This document shows positions 1 through 9,501 of a DNA stretch of 64,000 bases, piece after piece. A program made the position numbers and the translations under genes. The DNA comes from Methanosarcina sp. MTP4 (GTDB lineage: Archaea; Halobacteriota; Methanosarcinia; Methanosarcinales; Methanosarcinaceae), in contig NZ_CP009505.1 of assembly GCF_000970045.1 (NCBI RefSeq), positions 3,434,808 to 3,498,807 of the forward strand, in the 5' to 3' direction. Position 1 is the stretch's first letter. Each line of letters opens with the position of its first letter. The notes under the pieces are model-generated. The model saw only the letters and a program-made list of their open reading frames with translations. It was not told the origin of the DNA and did not search any database.

Positions 1-48
1 CCTGAAACTTTATTCAGTAAAAAAAATGAGAAATTTTATTTCTATGAC

Positions 49-118
49 TTATATAATTACCAGATTTATAAGTTATTGATAGACCAGACGTTTCCATTTC
101 TGGCTAAGGGGGGCAAGG
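49..118 (+). promoter_or_regulatory. TATA box and Shine-Dalgarno of the CARDB surface-protein gene
   Basis: A TATA-like TTATATAA lies at 49-56, about 67 bases before the ATG at 123. A strong G-rich Shine-Dalgarno, AAGGGGGGCAAGGG, ends a few bases before that same ATG. No comparable site precedes the ATG at 192. The ribosome signal therefore points to 123 as the start, even though an in-frame TAG follows seven codons later. Confidence 0.6.
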
Positions 119-122
119 GATA

Positions 123-3100
123 ATGAAAATGAAGGTCACTATTTAGTACCCATCTATCATAGTAACGCTGGTAACTCTTGTATTTATTTCAATGATACCC
201 GGAATAGTATCTGCAGGAGAAGAGGATTACATAAGTTCCGGAGACGGAAATAATTCGTCCATAGAAAACTTACCGGACCTTGTAATCGAAACGCTCACAA
301 CGGAACCGGAGAACCCGGAACCCGGAGACATGATAACTATAACGGCAATTGTAAAAAACCAGGGGACTGAGAGATCGATTAAAACAAACCTGGCGTATAA
401 TATTGACTTAGTAGGAATAGGGGAAAGAGAAATACCGGAACTTGATCCGGGGTCAAGTTCTCAGATCTCGGAAACGTGGACACCGAGTACTGAAGGAAAG
501 GTGAATATCCTGGTATGGGCAGATTCAGAAAATTATGTTTCCGAAAGCGATGAGTGGAACAACGAAAAAACAGCATCAATAGAAGTGAAAAAACAAACGT
601 ATCCTGACCTGGTAGTCGAAACAATTTCCAGTAACCCGACCGAGCCGGAGCCAGGCCAAACGGCAACCGTAACAGTGACTGTAAAGAACCTGGGAACAGA
701 GAAATCGGGGCCGACAAATCTTGAATTCTACGTTGATGGAGTTTATACGGGAGAAGAGGAGATCCCGGACCTCAACTACTATGATAAAGGTAGTTATCTC
801 GGAACTTATGCAGAGGAAGGAGATGTACCCGAACTAACTCCAGAATCAAGTTCAGAAATATCATTCGAATGGACCCCGGAAACCGAAGGGGAAACTGAAA
901 TAAGAGCGGTAGTGGATTCCGAAGATATAGTTCCTGAAAGCGATGAGGAAAACAATGAGAAAACATTGAACATAACTGCAAAAAAGAAAATGTCTCCTGA
1001 CCTTATAATAACAGCATTCTCGGTGGAACCTGACAACCTGGAACCGGGGGAGACAGTAAACATAGCAGTAACGGTAAGAAACCGGGGAAATGAGAGATCC
1101 GGGCAGACAAATATCGCATTCTACGTTAATGAAGGGTTTATCGGAGAGGTCCAGTTGCCGGAACTCTCCGCAAAATCAAGCCTTTCCAGGTCTTACCAGT
1201 GGGTCCCGGAAACCGAAGGAATCAAGTGGATAAGGGCAAGGGTAGATGAGGATAACCTGGTTTTTGAAAGCAATGAATGGAACAACGATGAATCAGATTA
1301 CGTCGTAGTGGAAAAACAAACATACCCAGACCTGGTAATCGAAGATTTCACAGCAAATCCGTCCAACCCGGAACCTGGAGAGACGGTAATTCTAACAACA
1401 ATTGTAAAAAACCAGGGAAACGAAAAATCCGATGAGACAGACCTGACGTACTATATTGCAGGAAGTGGGATAGGAAAGGGAATAGTACCGGAACTTGAAC
1501 CGGAATCAAGTTTGGAAATATCATTTCCATGGATCCCGGAGACGGAAGAAACAGTGAATATCCTGGCATGGGCAGACGCGGGGAATCAGGTTGAAGAAAG
1601 CAATGAATGGAACAATGAAAAAACAGTATCATTAGAAGTAACAAAACAAACATTTCCCGACCTTATAATCGAAACACTCACGGCAGACCCGTCCAATCCG
1701 AAACCTGGAGACACAGTAACTGTAAAGGCAATTGTAAAAAACCAGGGAACGGAAAAATCCCCAGAGACAGACCTGGAGTACTATATTGATGAAACCTGGA
1801 CTGGAGAAAGGAAAATTCCAGGGATTGAACCGGGATCAAGTTCAGAAATATCATTTGCATGGATCCCAGCTACTGAAGAACCAGTGAATATCCTTGCAAA
1901 GGCAGACGCGGGGAATCAGGTTGAAGAAAGCAATGAAGAAAACAACGAAAAAACAGTATCAATCGATGTAATAAAACAAACATTCCCGGACCTGGTAATC
2001 GAAGATTTCGTAGCAGACCTGCCCAATCCGGAACCTGGAGAGACGGTAATTCTAACAACAATTGTAAAAAACCAGGGAACAGAAAAATCCCCAGAGACAG
2101 ACCTGGAGTACTATATTGCAGAAAGTGATATTGGAGAGAGAATAATACCGGATCTTGAACCCGAATCGAGTTCAGAAATATCATTTTCATGGACACCGGA
2201 GACGGAAGAAACAGTGAATATACGGGTACAGGCAGATGCAGAGGGGCAAGTTACCGAAAGTGACGAAGGGAACAATGAAGAAACGGTATCGATAAGAGTA
2301 GAAGGACAGAATTATCCGGACCTTGTAGTCGAAGACCTCTCCTGGGAACCTTCTGACCCTGAAACCGGAAAACCGTTAAATTTCACCCTGAAGGTGAAAA
2401 ACCAGGGGCTGGCAGTTTCCCCGGAAAGCATTGCAAAATATTATATCAACGGGACTCCCGTGGGAGAAATCTCCATCCCACTACTTCTCGCAGGGTCGGA
2501 AACAAACGCAGAATTTTCCCTGACCCCCGACAAAGAAGGAGTGATGGAGGTAAAGGTGCACTTAGACTTTGAGGATAAGGTGCCTGAAGGCGATGATACA
2601 AACAACGAATTTACAAAAGAAGTAAGCGTGAAAACAACGCTTGTTGAGTACCCTGACCTGGTTATAGATTCACTTACCTGGACACCGGAAAAGCCCGAAC
2701 CCAATGAGAGCGTAACTTTCACGGTAACGGTGAAAAATACGGGCACTGCAGGATCGGAAGAAAACGTTCTTGAATACGAGATTGACGGGGCAAGTGAAGG
2801 GAATCTGACAGTACCGGCACTTTCTGCGGGGGAGACTTTTGGAGGAACTTTTTCCTGGGTAGCAGGAGAGGAAGGAAAAATAGAAGTCAGAGCAGTTGTA
2901 GACACCGGAAATGAGGTGCTTGAAGGAAGTGAAACAAACAACGAAATCACAAAGACCATTACTGTCGCCAAAGAAACCGTAGTTAGTTCAGGCGGAGGAG
3001 GCGGAGGAGGTGGAGGGTCTTCAAGCTCTTCGAGTTCAAGCAGTTCAGGAGGCTCAAAAGAACCTGCACGGAACGTTGAAGTAAAAGAACTTTCCACCAG

Positions 3101-3743
3101 GCACATAATCAACGGCTACCATGTAAGGTATGAGTTCCCTGAGAACGTCACATGCATTACCATTATAGAATTCGATCCAAAGAGGACTTTTAAAAAGACA
3201 ACCACCACTGTAGAAGTACTTAAGGAAAAGTCAGCCTTCGCCTCAAACCTTCCACCCGGAAGGATATACAAAAACCTGAACATATGGGTAGGGGACAAAG
3301 GAGCCGGACTTCCGGAATATCTCGATAACGCATATATCGAGTTCAGAGTGGAAAAAAGCTGGATTGAAAAGAAAGGGATCAACGAATCCCTGATAACCCT
3401 GCTCCACTACGACAAAAAATGGAACCCTCTGGAAACCGAGAAAATGGGAGAAAACGAGCAATACGTCTACTTTAAGGCTACAACTCCCGGTTTCTCTCCC
3501 TTTGCAATAACCGAGTATACGGGGGAAGAGGAAGAAACAATCGGAGACCCTGAAGGAGAGCTGAAAGGAGTTCCCAGCAGTCTCGGAGGATTAGGAGAAG
3601 ACGGAGTCGTTAACGGGAGTGCGGAAATAGAAGAAAATGCTGAAGAAAAGAAACCAGTCGGGATGAAAAAAGTGCTTGTGGCAATTTCCCTGCCCATATT
3701 CATGATCCTTGTCCAATTCCTGGTTTTGAAGAAAAGAGACTAA
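123..3743 (+). CDS. CARDB-repeat surface protein with PGF-pre-PGF domain; in-frame UAG in its signal peptide
   Basis: Predicted cell-surface protein. From the ATG at 123 it reads MKMKVTI, then TAG at 144-146, then a hydrophobic signal core ending in GIVSAG; this is a normal signal peptide only if the amber codon is read. Eight CARDB-type repeats of about 100-115 aa follow, each starting PDLV/I and ending in a form of ESNEWNNEKT. Next come a Gly10/Ser10 linker, a PGF-pre-PGF domain (roughly residues 1000-1120) and a C-terminal membrane helix ending KKRD. No PGF tripeptide precedes the helix, so anchoring is probably direct. The alternative start at 192 (1183 aa) has no Shine-Dalgarno and loses most of the signal peptide. 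Methanosarcina can decode UAG as pyrrolysine; a nonsense mutation or sequencing error is the alternative. CARDB repeats usually serve adhesion or cell-surface structure; the ligand is unknown. Confidence 0.85.
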
Positions 3744-3797
3744 AGCCATTCTCTTTTCAATTTTTTCATTTTAAAGCGAAGAAAAACTTAAGTTAAA

Positions 3798-4958
3798 TCA
3801 ATCGAGAGCTACAATTTTCCAGAAATCGGGTTCAGCCTTTTCCTTAACGATTTTTGCCTGGTATACACCGGAGGTGGAAGGGTTTTCAAGGTTGAAAATG
3901 TTCCATTTGTTCAGCGCCGGAGGCCCGAAACATATCCTGGTTTCCCCTGTGGTCAGATCAAAGATAAGGGACCTGAGGGTTCCGAAAAATTCGTCATAAT
4001 AGGAACAGCAGACTCCATCAGGGTACTTTTGCGTAAATATTCTGCTCAATGTTCCCGGCCCGATTTCAGGGGATGCCTCCTGAAGGCTTGATTCGAGAAT
4101 CTCCTGCCTTAAAGCAGAATTTTTCATCGCATAGGGGATGTGCGGGACCATGCTGGGGATAGTAAGATGGTTGGTTGAGCACAGGAACTGTTCTTCAGAA
4201 GAAGCGTCGAGAAGCTTAACAGCCTTCTCTGTCCCCGAGATTTCAATCAGGGCCGCCTTTCCCCTCCGGTCAGCCACAATCAGGTTAAGGTTGCAACAGA
4301 GAGGCATTTCATCCATAAGCGCAAGCGCCTCTTCCACATTCTTGCAGTAATCAAGCACTGCCCTCAGAACTGCCCAGGACTGGAAACCGCTTTGTGGGAG
4401 CGGCTGCATCCCCTCCCCCACCCCGACCGGAACTCTTGCCGAGGACATGGTCGTGGAAAGTCCGTGCTCATTCATGCCCTCACTCCGCCCGAAAAAGAAG
4501 GTCGAAAAACCTATATGATCAGCCTTTCCCTTTATGCGGGTGGTGCAGAGCCGCAAGTCGTCTATCCTGTCGCTGAATTCGTAACTCCTTCCGACCAGAA
4601 CATGCTCGTTTTCGGAGATTGAAGGCAAGACCGCCATATGGCTGCAGTTCCCACTTTCTTCGGGAGAAGGTCCTGCTTTCAGGTAAGTACTCGCATAGTA
4701 AATGGCCTGTTCGGGAGACACATCCAGGCAGTCAGCAAAGCCTTCGATTTCTTCGTTCAACCCGGGACAAAAATCATCAAAAAGATCAATTACACCTGCA
4801 AACTCGAGGTCGGAAAATAGACCCTCCCCCGAAGTGAAAAACTCCACAGCCTGCGGGTAATCTTTGATCGCTGCTCCCTGCAGGTACCCGACTTCGTAAG
4901 AAGTGCCTTCGAGAACCGCATGGGTAAAAGCCAGCTCTTTGGTGGCGGAATTACTCAT
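3798..4958 (-). CDS. C45-family autoproteolytic acyltransferase/hydrolase-like protein
   Basis: 386-aa Ntn-hydrolase-like protein related to acyl-CoA:6-aminopenicillanate acyltransferase (peptidase family C45). These enzymes self-cleave before an internal cysteine near residue 100, which becomes the N-terminal nucleophile. Here GNCSHMAV places the candidate at Cys105, and the beta-strand block with the RSYEFSD segment follows as in the family. Start choice: the ATG at 4958 (MSNSATKE) follows GGGGGAAGGTG on the minus strand, whereas an in-frame TTG 18 bases upstream overlaps that site. No signal peptide, so probably cytoplasmic. The substrate is unknown; family members act on linear amides or acyl-CoA. 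It is convergent with the CARDB gene and has no evident operon partner. Confidence 0.75.
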   Translation of the reverse strand: MSNSATKELAFTHAVLEGTSYEVGYLQGAAIKDYPQAVEFFTSGEGLFSDLEFAGVIDLFDDFCPGLNEEIEGFADCLDVSPEQAIYYASTYLKAGPSPEESGNCSHMAVLPSISENEHVLVGRSYEFSDRIDDLRLCTTRIKGKADHIGFSTFFFGRSEGMNEHGLSTTMSSARVPVGVGEGMQPLPQSGFQSWAVLRAVLDYCKNVEEALALMDEMPLCCNLNLIVADRRGKAALIEISGTEKAVKLLDASSEEQFLCSTNHLTIPSMVPHIPYAMKNSALRQEILESSLQEASPEIGPGTLSRIFTQKYPDGVCCSYYDEFFGTLRSLIFDLTTGETRICFGPPALNKWNIFNLENPSTSGVYQAKIVKEKAEPDFWKIVALD

Positions 4959-5030
4959 GTAAACACCTTCCCCCAAAATCCGGTATCCAATCCTATATAG
5001 CAGGCAATCCGGATGCAGAGGGTATAAATA

Positions 5031-5080
5031 ATCAACATAAACTGATCATCAACATAAACTGATCATCAACATCAAGTGAC
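5031..5080. repeat. 17-bp direct repeat, about 2.9 copies
   Basis: ATCAACATAAACTGATC occurs twice back to back (5031-5064), followed by a degenerate third copy. It lies in the upstream region of the C45-type gene. The stretch 5081-5331 between it and the next repeat holds no convincing gene. Confidence 0.85.
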
Positions 5081-5331
5081 TTATAGTATTATTTTAATAA
5101 TAATTAAAACTAGCTGAAAGCATACCCGGAAAAGGTAACCCGCTTTACGACCCTCCTCTCAGAAAAGAGCCTGGAAACCAGGGATGAATTACGAGGGGAA
5201 CGCTGAACTTGAGAACAAAAAAGGAGAACTTTTCGGGATAGAGAAGGACAAAATACTGATTTGAAGACCTCCCGTACAGGGGCTTTAACCAGTTTATCCT
5301 TTCAAATAGGCTTACCATTTTTAACCTGTTC

Positions 5332-5410
5332 ACCAATTAAACCTGTTTACCAATTAAACCTGTTTACCAATTAAACCTGTTTACCAATTAAACCTGTTCA
5401 CCAATTTAAA
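5332..5410. repeat. 17-bp tandem repeat, 4.5 copies
   Basis: ACCAATTAAACCTGTTT repeats head to tail at 5332, 5349, 5366 and 5383 with a partial fifth copy. It sits just past the 3' end of the DUF5518-like gene. The sequence is unrelated to the other tandem repeats in the window. Confidence 0.9.
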
Positions 5411-5422
5411 ACGGTTGTTGTC

Positions 5423-5779
5423 TCAAACCAGTTTTCTTTCTGCAAGAATTGCCCCGATTGCCGAACCGATGATACCTATTATGGCAGTATGGGCCACCAG
5501 AATCAACGTAATTATAACGCCGGATACCGCTACAAATCCCCCCAGAACGGGAATATCACTGAGCACGGCTCCGAGAAACCCTGCCAGAAGGAAACCCGGG
5601 ATCACCATAAAAACAGTCATCAGTACCCCTGATTTAAGCCCCCCTCCAAAGCCCCCGTCGGCCACATAGCCGCCAAGAAGACCTCCGAGGAAAGGAGCGA
5701 TTACATTCACGCCAGGAATGAAATAAAAGATAGTGGTACAGACTAGGCCGACAAGTGCACCTTTTATGCTTTCACCCAT
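5423..5779 (-). CDS. DUF5518-like four-helix membrane protein
   Basis: 118-aa very hydrophobic, glycine-rich protein. Four membrane segments lie at about residues 5-25, 28-45, 50-75 and 78-108, with a repeated G-G-L-L-G-G-Y type motif after the first hairpin. Length and composition fit the small DUF5518 family common in Methanosarcina and haloarchaea; its function is unknown. The ATG at 5779 is preceded on the minus strand by GGAGATTGAG. It is divergent from the HIT gene and has no operon partner. Confidence 0.7.
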   Translation of the reverse strand: MGESIKGALVGLVCTTIFYFIPGVNVIAPFLGGLLGGYVADGGFGGGLKSGVLMTVFMVIPGFLLAGFLGAVLSDIPVLGGFVAVSGVIITLILVAHTAIIGIIGSAIGAILAERKLV

Positions 5780-5985
5780 TTATTCTCAATCTCCAGATTT
5801 ATCTCAATCTTCAGATTCATTCTCCGGGTACGGACATTATTTTCCGGATATAGGTATTTTTGGCCACAATGTGTTAAATCTATTTCTTACAAAAGGAGCT
5901 GAAAAAGAGCTTTTAGCAGGAACCCTACCAGGAAACCGAAGCCTGATATAAACGAAGCCCACAAAACTCTATGGGGGTACAATTC

Positions 5986-6405
5986 ATGACAGAAGACTGC
6001 CTTTTTTGCAAAATCGTATCAGGAGAAATACCTTCATACAGAGTCTATGAAGACGAAGCCGTGTACGCATTTCTTGACATAAATCCTGCAAGCGAAGGGC
6101 ACACGCTGGTTGCCCCAAAGAAGCACTTTAACAGTTTCACGGACCTGGGAGTGGAAGACATTGCAGCACTTTTTGAAGCTGCAAAAAAAGTAACGCTTGC
6201 CCTTGAGAAGGCTTTTTCGGCTAACGGGATGAATATAGGGGTCAACAACGGGGAGGTTGCCGGACAGGAAGTCCCCCATGTCCACGTCCACGTGATCCCC
6301 AGAAAGAAGGGAGACGGAGGAAGAGGGATCAAATCCATCGTCTGGACAGAGCCAGATACCGCCAATCTTGAAGGAATGGCTGAAAAAATAAGGAAAGCAT
6401 TCTGA
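5986..6405 (+). CDS. HIT family protein (histidine-triad nucleotide hydrolase)
   Basis: 139-aa HIT/HINT-type protein. It has the N-terminal CLFCKIV zinc-type motif, the DINPASEGH segment and the catalytic triad HVHVHVIPR near residue 95. The family hydrolyses nucleoside phosphoramidates or dinucleoside polyphosphates in the cytoplasm. Start: the ATG at 5986 (MTEDCLFC) follows GGGGGT by about 7 bases; an upstream in-frame ATG at 5971 would place that G-run inside the coding sequence, so it is less likely. The gene stands alone upstream of the sulfur-relay genes. Confidence 0.9.
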   Translation: MTEDCLFCKIVSGEIPSYRVYEDEAVYAFLDINPASEGHTLVAPKKHFNSFTDLGVEDIAALFEAAKKVTLALEKAFSANGMNIGVNNGEVAGQEVPHVHVHVIPRKKGDGGRGIKSIVWTEPDTANLEGMAEKIRKAF

Positions 6406-6647
6406 GATCGGAAGAGTTCTGAAATAGAAAACATATTGAACCAGGAAGAGTTCTGAAAAACTACAACTTATTTTAGAATGTTTCCGCTTTCCGGAGGAGA
6501 TGATCCATTAGAAAGTATGACAGTCTGTTCACTGGCAAGATTTTGACTACGAAACCATAATATATTTTTTGAAATATAATGAATGTAGGGGAGGAACTGA
6601 ATTCTTATTGCAAACCTTCCTTTTTTCATTGCTTTTGGGGAAAGAGC

Positions 6648-6875
6648 ATGGCAGAAATGGAAATCGACGTCAGGGGGGAGACCTGCCCGGTCCCGTTGGT
6701 AGAGTGCCGAAAAGCGCTCAAAAAGGCCTCGCCCGGAGACCTTGTGATTGTAAAAGGCACGCATCCCGCATCCAAAAAAGAAATACCCATGGCCTGCGAG
6801 GCAATGGGGCTTGAGGTGCTGGGGATCGAAGACAAGGAAAAAGGAAAAGAGTGGGAGATAAAGATCCGGAGATAA
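6648..6875 (+). CDS. TusA-family sulfur carrier (SirA/TusA)
   Basis: 75-aa TusA/SirA-like protein. RGETCPVPLVECRKAL carries the family CPxP motif whose cysteine takes up persulfide sulfur and hands it on. The ATG at 6648 follows GGGGAAAGAG; an upstream in-frame ATG at 6579 would add 23 residues not expected in this family. It is the first gene of a same-strand run (tusA, dsrE-like, nifS-like, iscU-like), which implies a role in moving sulfur for Fe-S clusters or thio-modification. The gap to the DsrE-like gene is about 20 bases, so the two are probably cotranscribed. Confidence 0.9.
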   Translation: MAEMEIDVRGETCPVPLVECRKALKKASPGDLVIVKGTHPASKKEIPMACEAMGLEVLGIEDKEKGKEWEIKIRR

Positions 6876-6894
6876 AACCGGATAGGGAGTGAGC

Positions 6895-7314
6895 ATGGGG
6901 GGAAAGGCAGTCCTTGTCCTGCACAGCGGGGATATGGACAAGGTGTACAGTGCACTCATAATAGGAAACGGAGCCCTGGCTATGGGCATGGAAGCTTCCA
7001 TATACTTCACCTTCTGGGGGCTCATGCGGCTGAAAAAAGGAGGGCTTGAAAAAGGCCCACTTTCCAAGATGCACATGCTGGGCCTGGGGAAGTGGATGGT
7101 CAAACAGAGGATGGACAAAGCCAACGTAGCTCCCCTTGAAAAACTCATGAACGACTTCAAGGAACTCGGGGGAAAGATCATCGCCTGTGAGATGACCATG
7201 GAGATCATGGGTATAAAGAAAGAAGAGCTTCGAACGGACTGGATAGATGAATGGGGGGCTGTGGGTTCCTATGTCTATGAAGCAAGGGATGCCAGCATAA
7301 CGCTCTTTATCTGA
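6895..7314 (+). CDS. DsrE/DsrF-like sulfur-relay protein
   Basis: 139-aa protein of the DsrE/DsrF/DrsH-like superfamily, with the Rossmann-like start KAVLVLHSGD and the late GGKIIACEMTMEIMGI segment containing the candidate persulfide cysteine. Members accept and pass sulfur, commonly together with TusA. The ATG at 6895 sits behind AGGGAGTG, better placed than the GTG at 6889. It lies directly downstream of the TusA gene, so the two probably exchange sulfur. The exact acceptor is unknown. Confidence 0.85.
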   Translation: MGGKAVLVLHSGDMDKVYSALIIGNGALAMGMEASIYFTFWGLMRLKKGGLEKGPLSKMHMLGLGKWMVKQRMDKANVAPLEKLMNDFKELGGKIIACEMTMEIMGIKKEELRTDWIDEWGAVGSYVYEARDASITLFI

Positions 7315-7350
7315 AGCTTTGGGCCTCTGAAGCCGGAACCTGAATTTCCG

Positions 7351-7463
7351 ATAATTCCGGTATTCCAATAGTCCCGGCATTCCAATAATTCCGGTATTCC
7401 AATAATCCCGGTATTCCGATAATCCCGGTATTCCAATAATTCCGGTATTCCGATAATCCCGGT
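7351..7463. repeat. 17-bp tandem repeat, about 6.6 copies
   Basis: Units of ATAATTCCGGTATTCCA, with small variants (T/C at position 6, A/G at the last base), run head to tail between the DsrE-like gene and the NifS-like gene. The array lies 60-180 bases before the first NifS codons and could separate the two transcripts; no function is evident. Confidence 0.9.
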
Positions 7464-7529
7464 AATATCTGAGATTTACTCTTAACCTTAATTTTATCCG
7501 AACTTTATCATATCCGAGGAGGGGTAAAA

Positions 7530-8696
7530 ATATTTGAAGAAATAACCTATCTTGACAATTCCGCCTGCACCCGGCTGGACGAAAGGGTGCTTGAGGTAAT
7601 GAAACCGTACTTTTTTGATACTTATGCGGTGGCAACGTCCGAATTCGGGTACTCGATGGGAATTGAAGCAAAAGAAGGACTTGAACAGGCCAGGGAAGGC
7701 ATCGCTTCCGGACTGGGTGCGGATCCTGGGGAAATTATCTTTACCTCAGGGTCTACGGAATCGAGCAACATGGCTCTAAAAGGAGTGGCATCGGCCCTGA
7801 AGGAGAAAAAAGGGAAGCACATCATCGTCTCAAAGATCGAGGACTTCCCGGTGCTGAACACGGCAAAAGCCCTGACAAAGCAGGGGTTTGATGTAACCTT
7901 CCTGGAAGTGGACTCGGAGGGTTTCGTAAACCCGGAAGAGCTGGAAAAGGCGATCACTGACGAAACGATCCTTGTCTCGGTCCAGCAGGGCAACCAGGAA
8001 ATCGGGACCGTTCAGGACCTGAAAGCCGTTTCCGAAATATGTGAAACAAAGGACGTGCTCCTGCACACCGACGCTACACACAGCTTTAAGCGGCTTCCCC
8101 TGGACTTAAAGGAATTACCTGTGGACCTTGTCACCACAGCCGCCCACACCATCCACGGCCCGAGAGGAGTGGGGGCCCTTTACATACGGGAAGGGACCCC
8201 CATCCACAAGTTCATGGACGGCGGGTTCCAGGAGTCGAACAGGAGGGCTGGAGTTGAGAACATCCCGGGAGCCGTTGGCTTTGCAAAAGCCGACGAACTG
8301 GTAACCCCGGAAGAAACCCGAAAGCTCGAAGCTATGCGGGACAGGGTTATCGAGCGGGCACTTGCCGAAATCCCCAGAGTCACCCTGAACGGGAGCAGGG
8401 AGAGACGCCTGCCCCAGAACGCGAACCTGACCTTTCACTACGTGGAAGGGGAATCTATTACCCTGCACATGGACATGAGGGGCTTTGCCCTGAGCACGGG
8501 TTCTGCCTGTTTTTCCCGCTCCCTGGAAGCCAGCCACGTAATCATGGGCATAGGAGGAGACCACGAGAGGGCACACGGTTCGGTGCGCTTTACTTTCGGG
8601 CGCTACAACAGCATGAAAGATGCGGATTCCGTAGTTGATGCCATGAGTGAAGTGGTAACGAGGCTGCGCGAAATCAGCCCCCTGGCTGAGAAATAA
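7530..8696 (+). CDS. nifS: NifS/IscS-like cysteine desulfurase homologue lacking the PLP lysine
   Basis: Class V aminotransferase-fold protein of the NifS/IscS family. Family-typical YLDNSACTR opens the protein and the mobile-loop cysteine is present in TGSACFS (Cys327). The Schiff-base lysine, normally in SAHKIHGPKG, is Thr207 here (AAHTIHGPRG), so ordinary PLP-dependent desulfuration is doubtful. Archaeoglobus fulgidus IscS also lacks this lysine yet binds IscU with a shared cluster, so a scaffold or sulfide-using role is plausible. Start: the conserved N-terminus lies upstream of the first GTG (7587), and no ATG, GTG or TTG is in frame between the stop at 7470 and that GTG. GAGGAGGGG at 7516-7524 precedes an ATA at 7530, which I take as the likely start; a one-base deletion after the out-of-frame TTG at 7534 is the alternative. 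IscU-like gene follows by 98 bases. Confidence 0.85.
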   Translation: MFEEITYLDNSACTRLDERVLEVMKPYFFDTYAVATSEFGYSMGIEAKEGLEQAREGIASGLGADPGEIIFTSGSTESSNMALKGVASALKEKKGKHIIVSKIEDFPVLNTAKALTKQGFDVTFLEVDSEGFVNPEELEKAITDETILVSVQQGNQEIGTVQDLKAVSEICETKDVLLHTDATHSFKRLPLDLKELPVDLVTTAAHTIHGPRGVGALYIREGTPIHKFMDGGFQESNRRAGVENIPGAVGFAKADELVTPEETRKLEAMRDRVIERALAEIPRVTLNGSRERRLPQNANLTFHYVEGESITLHMDMRGFALSTGSACFSRSLEASHVIMGIGGDHERAHGSVRFTFGRYNSMKDADSVVDAMSEVVTRLREISPLAEK

Positions 8697-8794
8697 GCCG
8701 GGAAAAGAAGATCGGAAAGAGGAATAGGGAAAAAGGAAGAAAGGAAAAATGAGAGGAAAAATGAGGAAGAAGGGCGGAGAGAAAAGGTGAGAAA

Positions 8795-9430
8795 ATGAAG
8801 TTTCCGTATAGTGAAAAGGTGCTTGAGCACTTCAGAAATCCCAGAAATGTGGGAAAAATCGAAGATCCGGATGGGAAAGGGCTGGAAGGGAGTCCCGCCT
8901 GCGGGGATATGGTTGCCGTTTACATTAAGGTAGAACCCGAAACAAAAGTTATCGAGGACGTAAAATTCGAGTCCTACGGCTGCGCCTCAAACATAGCCAC
9001 AGGGTCCGTGATAACCGAACTTGCAAAGGGCAGGACCCTGGAAGAAGCCAAGAAAATAACCTGGAAACAGGCTTCGGAAGAACTGGGGGGACTGCCCCCA
9101 ATAAAAGCCCACTGTTCCGTGCTTGCCGTAGAAGGTCTCAGGGCTGCAATCCGCGACTACGAAGAAAAGCACGGGCTTGTGACAGAACAGGAAGAGACCA
9201 CCGAAGAAGTGGTCCGCAGAAGGTTAAAACACGTAATGAACCCACTTACGGGCCTGGACGTCGTAAGGACAAACCTGATCCTGAAAACAACCGTGGAAGA
9301 CGGAGTGGTAAGAGTGGTGGTTGACCTGCCCTCGGATCATCAGTTCGCCTCCGCAATCAAAGAGGACATCACAGAAAAACTGGAGTCTTTGTGGGACGTG
9401 AAAAAGGTTGACGTAGTGTTCACAGAATGA
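8795..9430 (+). CDS. IscU/NifU-like Fe-S scaffold with C-terminal MIP18/DUF59-like domain
   Basis: 211-aa two-domain protein. Residues 1-125 are IscU/NifU-N: the three cluster cysteines are Cys36 in PACGD (with Asp38), Cys63 in YGCASN and Cys107 in AHCSVL. Residues 140-211 (RRLKHVMNPLTGLDVV...) resemble the MIP18/DUF59 domain of Fe-S assembly and targeting factors rather than the thioredoxin-like Nfu domain. It follows the NifS-like gene on the same strand, so the pair is probably the local scaffold and its partner. The ATG at 8795 follows AAAAGGTGAG. Because its neighbour lacks the PLP lysine, cluster sulfur may come from free sulfide or from the TusA/DsrE route (inference). Confidence 0.9.
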   Translation: MKFPYSEKVLEHFRNPRNVGKIEDPDGKGLEGSPACGDMVAVYIKVEPETKVIEDVKFESYGCASNIATGSVITELAKGRTLEEAKKITWKQASEELGGLPPIKAHCSVLAVEGLRAAIRDYEEKHGLVTEQEETTEEVVRRRLKHVMNPLTGLDVVRTNLILKTTVEDGVVRVVVDLPSDHQFASAIKEDITEKLESLWDVKKVDVVFTE

Positions 9431-9501
9431 AAAATGAAAGAACTAAAAAATGAAAAATGGAAAATGGAAAAACAGGAAAAAAGCCTGAAAACGGTCAGAG
9501 G

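Noticed and set aside
2441-3112. 223-codon minus-strand frame inside the CARDB gene
   Set aside because: It is the reverse of a repetitive, strongly coding plus-strand gene; Ser/Pro/Thr composition mirrors the codon bias of the real gene.
5145-5336. 63-codon minus-strand frame
   Set aside because: No ribosome site, begins in the 17-bp tandem repeat, and composition is that of noncoding DNA.
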